Origin: an uncultured Bacteroidia bacterium | GTDB lineage: Bacteria > Bacteroidota > Bacteroidia > Bacteroidales > Prolixibacteraceae | Direction: 5' to 3' | Length of the DNA: 64,000 bases | Assembly: GCA_903923905.1 (NCBI GenBank) | Contig: CAIXZH010000106.1 | Span: 27,773 to 91,772 of the forward strand | In this document: positions 45,421 to 55,079 of the stretch, piece by piece | Position numbering within the stretch: position 1 is the first letter of the stretch | Layout of the letters: each line of letters opens with the position of its first letter | The notes under the pieces: model-generated | Seen by the model: only the letters and a program-made list of their open reading frames with translations | What the model was told of the DNA's origin: nothing | Databases searched by the model: none | Translations under genes and position numbers: made by a program

Positions 45421-47208
45421 CTATCTCGTTTTCCCGTAAACCGGACCGTATGTATCACAGGCACGGTAATCCGAACCTTCTTTATCCATTCCAAATGCAT
45501 TCCATACTGCAGGGCGGAAGACTTTCTCGTCCTCAACGTTATGCATGCAAACGGGGATTCGGAGCATTGCTGCCAGCGAGATCAGATCGGCACCAATATG
45601 GCCATAGCTGATTGCTCCGTGGTTAGCGCCCCAGTTGGCCATTACGTTGTAAACATCGGCAAAGGCACCCTTCCCGGTCAGACGCGGAGCAAACCAGGTA
45701 GTTGGCCAGGTTGGATCGGTGCGGACATCGAGTGTTGCGTGAACATCTTCAGGTAACTGAACCGTCCACCCTTCGGCAATTTGCAATACCGGACCAATTC
45801 CCTTGATCAGATTGACCCTTGACATGGTCACAGGCATCTCCCCGTCGGTTTTGAAATGAGATGAGAAACCGCCTCCGCGGAAATAGCCAAGACTTGCAGC
45901 CGGCCAGTCGGTGGCATCCAGGCAAGCCTGAGCCTCAGCCTCAGTGATCTCCCAGAAAGGCTTCATCGCTGGTTGCCCCTCCTTTTGCTGTTTAGCCGTA
46001 GCATCAAGGGTAGTAGAACCTGAATTGATCAGATGAATAATCCCGTCAGCGGCTTTGCCTACGAGTTTCTTGCCGGTAACCCGTTCAACCGCTTCGGGAC
46101 TCCAGTAGGTGCGGACATCTGAGAATATTTGTGCTGTATTGGTGAGCAGGTGGCCAAACAACATGGCAACACCGTTTAATGAGTCATTTTCGGTAGCCAT
46201 CACGAAAGCCTCACGGATACCGTTCCAGTCAAACGATGAGTTGAGAATAGCCTCCATAAAATCACCATTCGGGAAATGATCGGTCCATTGACGCTGTCCC
46301 TGGAATCCTCCTGCTATCGCATTGTGGCCCAAGGCTTCTTCGCCGAAACCTGCCTCGGCAAGCCGCGGATTTCCAATCATCAGGTCACGGGCAATCAGGG
46401 TCATTTTGACTACCATCTCCCACTCCCAGGTTTTGCGTTCAGCAGAAAGCTGCTTGTCAGGATCATTCAAGTCGGCACCTTCCTTACAATTTTTCTTTAC
46501 CCAGGCAAACGCTCTTTCATATTCTGCATGATCATAGATGCCACGCTCGGCGCGACGGATGATTTCGGACATATCGACCACTTCGGTACGCATTCCCAGA
46601 TAGTCAAGGAAAAATTCCTGATCCACATAGGAACCGGCGATTCCCATCGACATTCCGCCAATGGAGAGATATGACTTATTCCGCATCTGAGCTACCGCAA
46701 GACCAGCTTTGGCAAACTGTAATACTTTCGACTTTACATCTTCAGGGATTGAAGTATCGTTTGAGTCCTGCACATCATGTCCGTAGATGCCAAACGCAGG
46801 CAGGCCCTTCTGAGCATATCCTGCCAGGGCAGCTGCCAGGTAAACAGCTCCCGGGCGTTCTGTCCCGTTAAAACCCCAAACTGCCTTTGGAATCAGCGGA
46901 TCGGTATCCATTACTTCGGTCCCGTAACACCAGCATGGTGTGACAGTAAGTGAAACTCCAACACCTGCACGTGCAAACTTATCGGCACACATCGCCGCTT
47001 CAGCAACGCCCCCAATGGTTCGGTCAGCAATTACACATTCTACTTTTTGCCCGTTCGGGAAACGCAGGTTCTCTGTAATAAGCTGAGCTGCTGCCTTTGC
47101 CATATTCATCGTCTGAATCTCGAGAGATTCCCTGACCCCCTGAAGGCGGCCGTCAATAACAGGACGGATGCCAATTTTGGGCATCTCCCCAATAAGTCGG
47201 TTAATCAT
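45421..47208 (-). CDS. fucI: L-fucose isomerase
   Basis: 595 residues, the usual length for FucI. The N-terminus is [21 protein letters not shown], followed by the active-site regions [67 protein letters not shown] and [33 protein letters not shown]. It converts L-fucose to L-fuculose (and D-arabinose to D-ribulose) with Mn2+. No fuculokinase, aldolase or fucose permease is adjacent, so the rest of the pathway lies elsewhere. Confidence 0.97.
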   Translation of the reverse strand: MINRLIGEMPKIGIRPVIDGRLQGVRESLEIQTMNMAKAAAQLITENLRFPNGQKVECVIADRTIGGVAEAAMCADKFARAGVGVSLTVTPCWCYGTEVMDTDPLIPKAVWGFNGTERPGAVYLAAALAGYAQKGLPAFGIYGHDVQDSNDTSIPEDVKSKVLQFAKAGLAVAQMRNKSYLSIGGMSMGIAGSYVDQEFFLDYLGMRTEVVDMSEIIRRAERGIYDHAEYERAFAWVKKNCKEGADLNDPDKQLSAERKTWEWEMVVKMTLIARDLMIGNPRLAEAGFGEEALGHNAIAGGFQGQRQWTDHFPNGDFMEAILNSSFDWNGIREAFVMATENDSLNGVAMLFGHLLTNTAQIFSDVRTYWSPEAVERVTGKKLVGKAADGIIHLINSGSTTLDATAKQQKEGQPAMKPFWEITEAEAQACLDATDWPAASLGYFRGGGFSSHFKTDGEMPVTMSRVNLIKGIGPVLQIAEGWTVQLPEDVHATLDVRTDPTWPTTWFAPRLTGKGAFADVYNVMANWGANHGAISYGHIGADLISLAAMLRIPVCMHNVEDEKVFRPAVWNAFGMDKEGSDYRACDTYGPVYGKTR

Positions 47209-47589
47209 TTTAACTGATTTTTTAATATTAATTGTTTAATTCTGAAAAGTCATTTAATTGGTAAAAATAAAACTTTCCCGAATAAGATCAGATTCTATTT
47301 GCAATAATTTATTGCTCTCCATAAAATAGTGATTTAATAGAATCTAGAGCATTGCGCTTTTGGCGGCCGGCTGCTGGCAGTACTCAAACCAGAAGATATT
47401 GCATAGACTAACTCCGGGAAAGATAATAAACTTTCCGGAGAAGTAATTTCAGCCAGCTGCCAGTTGCAAGAAGCGATAAGCAATCTTTCTATCCGAAACA
47501 TTAACCATTGTTAAAAATAATCCTCCAATCAAGGAATTGTTTCCACATAATCGTAAATTTGTTCTATTAATCACCTAAAATTACTCGTT
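47209..47589. other. Intergenic region between fucI and the LemA-M48 operon
   Basis: This 381-base divergent gap holds no reading frame I can support. A -7-like TAAATTTG at 47554-47561 precedes the LemA gene by 28 bases, without a clear TTTG -33 partner. The GC-richer part near 47360-47470 has no strong hairpin. Confidence 0.4.
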
Positions 47590-48150
47590 ATGCCTTTGAT
47601 TATTATTCTGATTGTTGTCGTCGTGATTGTTTTTTGGCTGATTGGCATTTACAACAGCCTGGTTCGACTGCGTAATACGCGGCAAAATGCCTTTGCAGAT
47701 ATTGATGTTCAACTCAGGCAACGGCATGATCTTATTCCTCAGCTTGTTGAGACCGTAAAAGGGTATGCCACCCATGAAAAAGAGTTGTTAATGAGAGTGA
47801 CTGAAGCAAGAACTGCAGCAATGAGTGCCACTACCATCGATGAGAAGATCAAAACAGAAACTCAGCTTTCCTCTGCTTTGCAAGGGTTAAAAGTATCCGT
47901 TGAGGCTTACCCGAATCTGAAAGCAAACCAGAATTTTCTGCAACTTCAGGAAGAATTAAGCGACATTGAGAACAAGCTGGCCGCGGTCCGCAGGTACTTC
48001 AATGCTGCAACTACCGAATATAACACAGGCATTGAAACGTTCCCATCCAACCTAATTGCCAATAACTTCGGATTCCATCGTGAGACGATGTTCGATCTTG
48101 GACAGGATCGGGCAACAATGGAAGAACCCCCTAAAATCAGTTTTAACTAA
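47590..48150 (+). CDS. lemA: LemA family protein (second copy)
   Basis: 186 residues with an N-terminal membrane helix (PLIIILIVVVVIVFWLIGIYN) and the LemA core RNTRQNAFADIDVQLRQRHDLIPQLVETVKGYATHEKE and LSSALQGLKVSVEAYPNLKANQNFLQLQEELSDIENKL. It is clearly paralogous to the protein at 33460 but sits in a different operon, coupled to an M48 protease by a 1-base stop/start overlap. This LemA-HtpX pairing is widespread. Confidence 0.93.
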   Translation: MPLIIILIVVVVIVFWLIGIYNSLVRLRNTRQNAFADIDVQLRQRHDLIPQLVETVKGYATHEKELLMRVTEARTAAMSATTIDEKIKTETQLSSALQGLKVSVEAYPNLKANQNFLQLQEELSDIENKLAAVRRYFNAATTEYNTGIETFPSNLIANNFGFHRETMFDLGQDRATMEEPPKISFN

Positions 48151-49085
48151 TGACCTACGTCGGCATTCAAACACAAATCAGGAGAAATAACTTCAACAGT
48201 GTTCTCCTGATTCTTGCTTTTCCGCTCGTTTTGCTCGGGATGGTTTATGCCTTCCTGTATTTTACATCCAAAAGACCCGATCCGCAGATGATCAATGATA
48301 CTTTTGTCAACATCGTACCCTTTGTCTTGATTGGCACTGCTGTCTGGTTTATTATCGCCTGGTTCTTTCACAATTCGATGATCCATATCGCTACAGGCTC
48401 AAAGCCTTTATCACGTATGGAAAACAAGCGTGTTTACAATCTGATTGAAAATCTTTGCATCTCAAAAGGGATGAAAGTTCCGCAGATTTACATTATCGAA
48501 GACGACTCGCTGAATGCCTTTGCCAGTGGAATTAACCAAAGCACATTCTCGGTTTCCCTTTCAAGAGGAATCATCGATAAACTCAATGATGATGAACTCG
48601 AAGGGGTTATGGCTCACGAGCTTTCGCATATCCTCAACCGCGACGTCAGATTGATGATTGTTTCGATCATCTTTGTCGGCATTTTTGCGTTCATTGCCCA
48701 AATGGCTTTACGAAGCCTTCAGTTTGGTGCCTTCTCAAGAAGCCGGGATGAGAATAAAAATGGTGGGGTGGTTATTCTGATTGCCCTGGCAATTTCGGCG
48801 GTTTGCTACCTGATCGCTATCCTGCTCCGCTTTGGGATCTCCCGGTCCCGCGAATATATGGCCGATGCTGGAGCGGCAGAAATGACGCGTAAACCTTATG
48901 CGCTGGCAAGCGCCTTGCGCAAAATCAGCCAGGATCCGCTCATCGAAGCGGTTGAACGGCGCGATATTGCACAACTTTTTATTGAGAATCCGCAACCTGA
49001 AGAGAAGAAATTCTCCCTGAGCAATCTGTTTTCCACCCATCCTCCAATCCAAAAACGAATCGCTTTGCTTGATCAGTTTGCATAG
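48150..49085 (+). CDS. M48 family membrane metalloprotease (HtpX-like)
   Basis: 311 residues. Two N-terminal membrane helices (about 17-38 and 55-73), the zinc motif H156-E-L-S-H160 in GVMAHELSHILNRDVRL, two further helices (about 172-190 and 208-228), and the third ligand region SREYMADAGAAEMTRKPYALASAL. It resembles HtpX, which degrades misfolded membrane proteins, but is paired with LemA, unlike classical htpX. The start overlaps the LemA stop by one base. Confidence 0.93.
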   Translation: MTYVGIQTQIRRNNFNSVLLILAFPLVLLGMVYAFLYFTSKRPDPQMINDTFVNIVPFVLIGTAVWFIIAWFFHNSMIHIATGSKPLSRMENKRVYNLIENLCISKGMKVPQIYIIEDDSLNAFASGINQSTFSVSLSRGIIDKLNDDELEGVMAHELSHILNRDVRLMIVSIIFVGIFAFIAQMALRSLQFGAFSRSRDENKNGGVVILIALAISAVCYLIAILLRFGISRSREYMADAGAAEMTRKPYALASALRKISQDPLIEAVERRDIAQLFIENPQPEEKKFSLSNLFSTHPPIQKRIALLDQFA

Positions 49086-49157
49086 AAGAGTATTCCTTGT
49101 CTGAGTTTATTGAAGTGCAACTCAGGGATCTGAACAACCAATAAATACAAAATCAGG

Positions 49158-50315
49158 ATGAACACTAAATTATTCCCGGGATTTTTATTGATCATGTTTT
49201 TCCTGATTCCATTTTCCCAAGCCTATGGACAGGATTATAAAAACAGGGCGCTGGAAAAACAACTTGACAGCCTGAGAATAAGATTCAATATTCCGGCAAT
49301 TGCTTATGGTGTAGTCAGAAACGATTCCATAATCGTCCAGAATGTTATTGGATACCGGAACATTGAGACCCAGGAGAAGGCGCAGATTGGCGATCTGTTC
49401 CATATTGGGTCAAATACCAAATCCTTCACGGCTTTTTTATCCGGGAAAATTGTTGAGACCGGACGTATTTCTTGGAACACCCGGTTCTTTGATCTGTTTC
49501 CCGAAATGAAGGAAGGTAGTAATCCATCATATTTTGACATCACCCTTGAGCAACTCCTTTGTCATAAAGCCCGGCTTATCCCCTTTAAGGAGGATTCTGA
49601 AGTCTATCCCATTGCAGATTACGAAAAGAGTTTAAAAGAAAATCTGAGTCTGCAGGAAAAACGGTATTATTTCATAAAAACGGTCCTGAAATACGAACCC
49701 ATTCCAATCTTTGAACACGCCGGTGACCGCTATTCCAATGCGGGTTACATCGCGGCAGCTTTGATGCTTGAAAAAGCGACAGGAAAATCCTGGGAACAAA
49801 TGATTTCAGAGATTTCTAACGACTTAAAACTGAATATTCACATTGGGTGGCCCGACAGTGATGATCCTTATCAGCCTGTGGGACATATTAATCCTGCGAA
49901 ATGGCACCTGGATATGGATAAGGATTTAATTCCTTTGCCTGCGGCTCTGAAGAAATATCATTATTTCAACCAATATTCGCTGTTGTGCTCTCCCTCAGGA
50001 AATCTTAGCATTACCACTGCGGGATTTCTGGAATTCCTGCGATTGCATATTGAAGGGCTAAACGGGAAATACAATTATTTAAAATCGGAAACCTACAAAC
50101 TTCTTTTGACTTCCTATCCTGAATATTCATTCGGGTGGTGGAATGAAACCTTCAACAACCGGTTCGACTATTCACACCGGGGGAGCATGGGTACATTTTA
50201 TAGTTTTGTCTGTATTGTGCCCAAAATCAATACGGGGATTGTGGTAATGATTAATTCGTGGGATGAGAATGGACTCAGCGAGATTGTGAAAGTTCTGGTA
50301 CCCGCATTTGAATGA
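49158..50315 (+). CDS. Secreted serine hydrolase, beta-lactamase/class C family
   Basis: 385 residues with a signal peptide (about 1-24). The nucleophile motif S85-N-T-K88 is in FHIGSNTKSF and the second motif Y192-S-N194 is in GDRYSNAGY; a C-terminal region FDYSHRGSMGTFYSFV carries the third-motif HxG equivalent. This branch includes esterases and D-peptidases as well as true beta-lactamases, so the substrate is uncertain. Monocistronic. Confidence 0.9.
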   Translation: MNTKLFPGFLLIMFFLIPFSQAYGQDYKNRALEKQLDSLRIRFNIPAIAYGVVRNDSIIVQNVIGYRNIETQEKAQIGDLFHIGSNTKSFTAFLSGKIVETGRISWNTRFFDLFPEMKEGSNPSYFDITLEQLLCHKARLIPFKEDSEVYPIADYEKSLKENLSLQEKRYYFIKTVLKYEPIPIFEHAGDRYSNAGYIAAALMLEKATGKSWEQMISEISNDLKLNIHIGWPDSDDPYQPVGHINPAKWHLDMDKDLIPLPAALKKYHYFNQYSLLCSPSGNLSITTAGFLEFLRLHIEGLNGKYNYLKSETYKLLLTSYPEYSFGWWNETFNNRFDYSHRGSMGTFYSFVCIVPKINTGIVVMINSWDENGLSEIVKVLVPAFE

Positions 50316-50385
50316 TAAACAAATTTTTATCTGAAGTGAGAAGGTTTGCAAAGTTCTATACCGAAAGGATCATAACCATGTTTAT

Positions 50386-50937
50386 TTATTTCAGTCGAAA
50401 ACTATTCAGTATCTTTTCCCCGGTCACCTTGTATTTTTCAAATTGTTCAAGTTCACAAGTTAGGGTGAGAACATAAGCCTTTCCGTTTTTTATCCAATAA
50501 TATTGTTCAAACTTGAGTTTGTAGACTCCCTGGTCACCCGTAAACAGAACCTTTTGGAAATCAGAACCGTGTTCACTTAGTCTCTTACTCTCAATGAGAT
50601 TTCCGTTTGTAAGCATCGTTTTTATTTGTCCCTCGGAAATTTCCACATACTTGTCAAGGTTAATGCTCTGCCCTTGTAAGTCTTGAATTAACAAGTTAAC
50701 ATTGTCTCTAAATTTATCTTGCGGAGAGGAAAGTTTCGAAAGTAGAATTAAACTAATTCCCATCTTTCCTGATTGATCAATATCCCAATTATCCGGATAC
50801 TGAACTGAATAACTATTTTCATTAAGAGGTTTCCATCCGTTTTCAGCCTCCTTTCCTGTATTTTTAGGCGTAGTTTGTCCCCATGCAATCAAATTAATAA
50901 ATAAAAAAGTCAGCACTAATAATCGAATTTTTTTCAT
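50386..50937 (-). CDS. Secreted PsbP/DcrB-like protein
   Basis: 183 residues from the ATG at 50935-50937, directly before the signal peptide (cleavage near AWGQ). The domain pattern YSVQYPDNWDIDQSGKMGISLILLS, NVNLLIQDLQGQSINLDKYVE and YYWIKNGKAYVLTLTCELEQFEKYKVTGEKILNSFR is that of the PsbP/DUF1795-type fold, secreted proteins without known enzymatic activity. The assignment to the fold is by pattern only. Confidence 0.75.
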   Translation of the reverse strand: MKKIRLLVLTFLFINLIAWGQTTPKNTGKEAENGWKPLNENSYSVQYPDNWDIDQSGKMGISLILLSKLSSPQDKFRDNVNLLIQDLQGQSINLDKYVEISEGQIKTMLTNGNLIESKRLSEHGSDFQKVLFTGDQGVYKLKFEQYYWIKNGKAYVLTLTCELEQFEKYKVTGEKILNSFRLK

Positions 50938-51047
50938 ATTTTGTTTTTGAATTAGGTACATCGGGTATATTCCCTTATTAAAAGTCCATTATTCCACTTT
51001 TAAGTATGGGGAATATTATAATGACGTATATTTTTTGTCTTACAGTC

Positions 51048-51187
51048 GCCGCTATGCGGCTAAAGATTTATAAATCGGCCATTTTACCAAACTAACAGGG
51101 CTACGCACCTTAACCTTATAAAAGCCGTGCAACGGCGTAAATATGGTAAGAGAATAAAACAATATAGACCATAAGCCGCTTAGCGGC
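51048..51187. repeat. REP-like cluster of short GC hairpins
   Basis: Three 13-base palindromes share the form GCCGY-NNN-RCGGC: 51048-51060 (GCCGCTATGCGGC), 51124-51136 (GCCGTGCAACGGC) and 51175-51187 (GCCGCTTAGCGGC), with a degenerate one near 51098-51108. They stand out in otherwise AT-rich, gene-free DNA (50938-51569). No reading frame is supported in this gap. A second, related cluster lies at 54375-54491. Confidence 0.6.
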
Positions 51188-51569
51188 AACAGAACGAAAT
51201 ATGAATTAAAATCCCGGCAATCGATCGGATGATTCCATCATTCGATAAGGTTCACCCAAAATTAAACATAAAAATGAAGTGTTTAAACTTTTTAAGACTA
51301 TTATTTAGTAGATTATGTATGATTTAGAGCAGCCAGGAAAACATCAGTCAAGGGTAATGCCAAAATATGATTAACCGTAGGGAAATTGGAATAAGTTAAT
51401 TCCTTACGGGAAATTTGTTTTCAGAAATATAATTTTCTATGGCTATTGAATTCCAAGGGGGAAATTTAAACGGCTACTTAATAACTCAACCCATTCGCCG
51501 GGAATGAAATTGTATAAAGTCAATGCGGAGAGTTTAAAAAGGAGCAAAGAAACAGCCAGTCACCCGATG

Positions 51570-52109
51570 CTAGCTGGCCGTATGGATTAGTTTGTTGAAC
51601 AGGTCCCAAAGCACAATTCCTGCACTGACCGATATATTAAATGAATGCTTGGTGCCGAATTGGGGGATCTCGATCGTTTGATCACACAAATCGACCACCT
51701 CCTGCTGCACCCCCTTTACTTCGTTTCCAAAGACAAGTGCGAGTTTCTCTCCGGGTTCCGGCTTATATTCGTTCAGAGCGATGCTTTCTTCCACCTGTTC
51801 AATGGCAATTATCCGGTAACCTTCTTCCTTAAGCAGCTTTACGGCCTCTTCGGTAGTTTCAAAGTATTTCCATTCAACGGTATTCTCGGCGCCCAATGCT
51901 GTTTTATGGATCTCCTTTTCAGGGGGCTTTGCCGTAATTCCGCATAAACAGATCTTACTCACCAGCAGGGCATCAGAAGTCCGGAAGACCGAACCCACAT
52001 TGTTGCAACTTCTTACGTTGTCAAGAACCACTACCAGCGGCATCTTGTTAGCCTGTTTAAAATCTTCGACTGAAAGTCGGGTAAGCTCTTCGTTATTTAA
52101 TTTACGCAT
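51570..52109 (-). CDS. SpoU/TrmH-family RNA 2'-O-methyltransferase
   Basis: 179 residues with all three SPOUT motifs: VLDNVRSCNNVGSVFRTSDA, EKLALVFGNEVKGVQQEVVD and IPQFGTKHSFNISVSAGIVLWDLF. The trefoil-knot methyltransferase modifies a ribose 2'-OH of tRNA or rRNA using S-adenosylmethionine. There is no N-terminal L30e-like substrate-binding domain, so it is a minimal TrmL/TrmH-type enzyme; the exact target is not assignable. Confidence 0.92.
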   Translation of the reverse strand: MRKLNNEELTRLSVEDFKQANKMPLVVVLDNVRSCNNVGSVFRTSDALLVSKICLCGITAKPPEKEIHKTALGAENTVEWKYFETTEEAVKLLKEEGYRIIAIEQVEESIALNEYKPEPGEKLALVFGNEVKGVQQEVVDLCDQTIEIPQFGTKHSFNISVSAGIVLWDLFNKLIHTAS

Positions 52110-52205
52110 TTAAAAATCTGAACGTTTGGGAATTAATTTATTTGCGCGGATTTTCGCTGATTTAAACACACAATCTGCGTTTATCTGCGTAATCAGCAGG
52201 ACATA

Positions 52206-53477
52206 TCACCATTCAACCTTTTCCCTTGAAATTGGCATCGTCATGCAACGCGCCCCGCCTCCGCCGCGTGCAAGTTCGGAACCGGGGATGGTAATCACCA
52301 GCTTACTATAATCATTATGATTTAAGTTGTTATCTATAAAATCACGTGCCCTGATGATCTCAAATCCATTCTTGTGCATCTCCTCCAGGGTGTAATCGTT
52401 ACGCTCATAACCGATGACTTTGCCGGGTGCAAATGCAAAGAAATTAGCTCCACTGTGCCATTGTTCCCGCTCCATGATCCAGGGATCCTGCTTCCCTCCG
52501 CAGAAGATTGGATTCAGTTCAAGTCCTATATCTTTAAGTGCCTTCAACATATTCTTCTGCTCATGAATTCCGGTAACGACCCCATTATCAATGGAAATAT
52601 GGATGGTGTGAAATTTATTATTGTGCAGAATCAATGGCTCATATACCATGCAAGCATCCTGGCTTAGAAAGGTGAATGTCATATCGAGATGGATAAACGA
52701 CTCGGGACTATCCGGAAGTTCCTGAACTATAATATGTTTAAGGCTTGTCTTTTTCGCCTTGATCACATCAATCAGGAAATCGATTCCCTGGGAAGAAGTG
52801 CGTGCCCCCTTGCCCACCAAAAGAATATCTTCACTGGCAATCTGGACATCACCTCCTTCAATGGTGGTGTTCGGAAAGTTCCCGCAATCGACGGCAGGAG
52901 TAACTGGGTTGATGGTCCCGACTCCGAAAGCCGGATGATTCTTAAAAATTGTTTCCATGATCAGCGTTTCCCGTTCGCGGACTTTACTCGCCATTTTGCC
53001 GATCAGCACGTCGTCCCAAAGTGTCATTGAGGCATCGCGGGTAAACAAAAAATTATGTAACGGACGTATGGAATAACGCTCCTTGCTTAGAAACCTGGTC
53101 AGGTTATCCCGATTAAGTACAACACCTTCAATTAATTGAGTCGCCAGTAGTGGCGCCGGCATATGCAGCAAAAAATCCATCTCGGCAAGCGACTCTTCCT
53201 GGGTTATGATTTTCCGCACAAGATCTTCTTTAACAGCATCATTATGAAGCGTCTGAATCAGCAAATCTTTCACCTCATAAGTGCTTGAAACCTTTTCCAG
53301 TATTCCTTTAAAAGGGAGATACTCTTTATTTGCCACCGAGAGGTTTAAAATGTCGCTATAGAGTGCCCGTTCAGCATTTTCAGGGGTCATATTTTCTACC
53401 TCGTGACCTGGTGTATGAAGAATAACTCCCTTTAATACTCCGATTTCAGAAGAAACCCCAACATTAATTTTATCCAT
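52206..53477 (-). CDS. arcA: Arginine deiminase
   Basis: 423 residues from the ATG at 53475-53477 (MDKINVGVSSEIG), which matches the family start; a frame from 53543 adds 22 unrelated residues. Motifs: SEIGVLKGVILHTPGHEVENMTPENAERALYSDIL, FTRDASMTLWDD, NTTIEGGDVQI, FIHLDMTFTFL and the catalytic Cys411 in GGGGARCMTMP. It hydrolyses L-arginine to citrulline and ammonia. No arcB, arcC or arginine/ornithine antiporter is adjacent. Transcription probably starts from the element at 53610-53643. Confidence 0.94.
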   Translation of the reverse strand: MDKINVGVSSEIGVLKGVILHTPGHEVENMTPENAERALYSDILNLSVANKEYLPFKGILEKVSSTYEVKDLLIQTLHNDAVKEDLVRKIITQEESLAEMDFLLHMPAPLLATQLIEGVVLNRDNLTRFLSKERYSIRPLHNFLFTRDASMTLWDDVLIGKMASKVRERETLIMETIFKNHPAFGVGTINPVTPAVDCGNFPNTTIEGGDVQIASEDILLVGKGARTSSQGIDFLIDVIKAKKTSLKHIIVQELPDSPESFIHLDMTFTFLSQDACMVYEPLILHNNKFHTIHISIDNGVVTGIHEQKNMLKALKDIGLELNPIFCGGKQDPWIMEREQWHSGANFFAFAPGKVIGYERNDYTLEEMHKNGFEIIRARDFIDNNLNHNDYSKLVITIPGSELARGGGGARCMTMPISREKVEW

Positions 53478-53609
53478 TATTACAGCGCTATAAGAAGGTG
53501 TATTCGATTCATGCGTAATTAATTTGTTTTTTAATGGTCGCATGGAATAGCCATGGTAATAATTTCATCTTCAGATTGTGATTTTTCAACCATGACTATT
53601 TCATATTGA

Positions 53610-53643
53610 CAAAGATACCGATTAAAAAATCGTAGACCCCAAA
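53610..53643 (-). promoter_or_regulatory. Promoter of arcA with palindrome in the spacer
   Basis: On the minus strand TTTG (53643-53640) and TATCTTTG (53617-53610) are 22 bases apart, slightly longer than consensus. The palindrome CGATTAAAAAATCG (53619-53632) lies inside the spacer and could be a repressor site. Confidence 0.45.
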
Positions 53644-53726
53644 ATATTGAAATTTAATAACCTCAAAAACATTCGTACTTGGCCGATCGTTTACTAATTT
53701 TGAGCCATAATAAAAGGACCCGGAAG

Positions 53727-54320
53727 ATGTTAAAGTGGTTAAGTCTTTGTTTGTTTATGTCGGTTTCACTGACAGGTATTTGTCAGGTGAAGGACCTTCC
53801 TCCATATATGTATGATAGTCAAAAAATTATAGAGGTCACGGATTCTATTATCCATGTCACTTTACCTGAAATTCTGGTTTATCCGCAACCCAAAGATTGG
53901 TCGCGGAGGGCACTTCACCAATATACCATATTGGAAATGAGAGTTATGAAAGTTTATCCTATTGCCAAAGTAGCCGCTTTAAAGCTTAAAGAGTACAATT
54001 CCGTTTATACGAATTTCAAGAGTGAGCGGGAGCGGAAAGATTACATCAAGAAAATTGAGAAAGATCTTTATGCCGAATTTGAGAACGAAATCCGAAGCAT
54101 GTCTATCAATCAGGGGAGAATACTCATTAAATTAATTGATCGCGAAACGGGCAAGTCCGGGTATGAAATTATCAAAGAGTTTAAAGGTGGGTTCAGTGCG
54201 TTTTTCTGGCAAGGAATAGCGCGGCTCTTTGGACATAACCTCAAATCGGAGTATGATGCGGCCAATGAAGATCGCATGATCGAATATATTATCTGGCAAA
54301 TCGATCACGGGATGTTGTGA
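53727..54320 (+). CDS. DUF4294 family secreted protein
   Basis: 197 residues with a signal peptide (MLKWLSLCLFMSVSLTGICQ). The central motif DSIIHVTLPEILVYPQPKDWSRRALHQYTILEMRVMKVYPIAKVAALKL and FKGGFSAFFWQGIARLFGHNLKSEYDAANED match DUF4294, a Bacteroidota-specific family of unknown function. The ATG at 53727 precedes the signal; a TTG-started frame from 53679 is not needed. A TAATTTTG -7-like box is at 53695-53702. Confidence 0.88.
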   Translation: MLKWLSLCLFMSVSLTGICQVKDLPPYMYDSQKIIEVTDSIIHVTLPEILVYPQPKDWSRRALHQYTILEMRVMKVYPIAKVAALKLKEYNSVYTNFKSERERKDYIKKIEKDLYAEFENEIRSMSINQGRILIKLIDRETGKSGYEIIKEFKGGFSAFFWQGIARLFGHNLKSEYDAANEDRMIEYIIWQIDHGML

Positions 54321-54325
54321 GGGAG

Positions 54326-54359
54326 AGGCTGTTAGGCTGTAGGCTTTTAGGATTTAGGG
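54326..54359 (+). repeat. Post-stop repeat, copy b
   Basis: The element begins AGGCTGTTAGGCTGTAGG, continues GCTTTTAGGATTTAGGG, and starts five bases after the DUF4294 stop in its sense direction. It is almost the reverse complement of 55383-55340, so copies b and c face each other across the 1-kb segment with the nuclease remnant and a small membrane protein gene. Confidence 0.55.
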
Positions 54360-54374
54360 ATTTTATACATTTTC

Positions 54375-54491
54375 AATCCCGTAGGGATTAAATATGGGTA
54401 GAAAACAGAATTGCAGGCAGGGTTTCGTCCCATCCGGGACGATATAAATTACAATATTTTCACCTTCTACCCATATTTTATGCCTACGGCA
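54375..54491. repeat. Composite REP-like element with nested palindromes
   Basis: AATCCC-GTA-GGGATT (54375-54389), CGTCCC-ATCC-GGGACG (54426-54441) and TGCC-TAC-GGCA (54481-54491) are short hairpins. Outside the central one, AAATATGGGTAGAA (54390-54403) and TTCTACCCATATTT (54465-54478) are perfect 14-base inverted repeats, so the whole unit is symmetrical. It ends 28 bases before the nuclease-like frame. Confidence 0.6.
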
Positions 54492-54519
54492 CAATCTTAA
54501 GAACATAAACCTAAACAAT

Positions 54520-54915
54520 TTGCCATTATATGCAAAATCCGTGAAATTTTTAGCAAAAAATCTTAATCTAATTGAAAACGGATTGACCCTATATTCCGAA
54601 GAAGGTATTAATGGATTAGAATTCCCAGTTGGAAACAGGGCAATTGACATCCTGGCAATCGATAAAAGTAAAAATTATGTAGTAATTGAACTTAAAGTAT
54701 CCAGAGGATATGACAGAGTTGTAGGCCAAATTTTAAGATATATGGCTTGGATAAGAAAATATAATGCAGATAAAAATCAAAAGGTCAGAGGTATTATTAT
54801 AGCCAGGGAGATAACTGAAGACCTTATACTTGCTTGTTCAGAAACTCAAAGTGTCGACCTTTTCGAATACAGTTTGTCGGTATCATTAAAAAAGGTTGAA
54901 AAACCTGACAAATGA
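54520..54915 (+). CDS. NucS/DUF91-like PD-(D/E)XK nuclease, apparently N-terminally truncated
   Basis: About 131 residues covering the nuclease core: AIDILAIDKSKNYVVIELKVSRGYDRVVGQILRYMAWI contains the Asp of AIDIL, the ExK of VIELK and the Gln of GQILRYM, the residues of the NucS/DUF91 catalytic site. No ATG opens the frame: it runs open from 54448 and the only plausible starts are TTG at 54520 or a later codon, while NucS-type proteins carry an N-terminal DNA-binding domain that is absent here. The missing part coincides with the REP-like element ending at 54491, so this may be a remnant or a minimal nuclease. Confidence 0.65.
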   Translation: MPLYAKSVKFLAKNLNLIENGLTLYSEEGINGLEFPVGNRAIDILAIDKSKNYVVIELKVSRGYDRVVGQILRYMAWIRKYNADKNQKVRGIIIAREITEDLILACSETQSVDLFEYSLSVSLKKVEKPDK

Positions 54916-55079
54916 ATCTGCTATGAAATTCAACGAATGAACTGATTTTGAAAGATCGGTCATAGAGGAGATTGGATTAATTTAACCAATTACTCAATGG
55001 TTTTATCGGTTGGTGGGATATTTGAGAGCCGAGATTGACGGTGGAGACTTGATTATCTGATTAAAACCAAGCAAATAAT

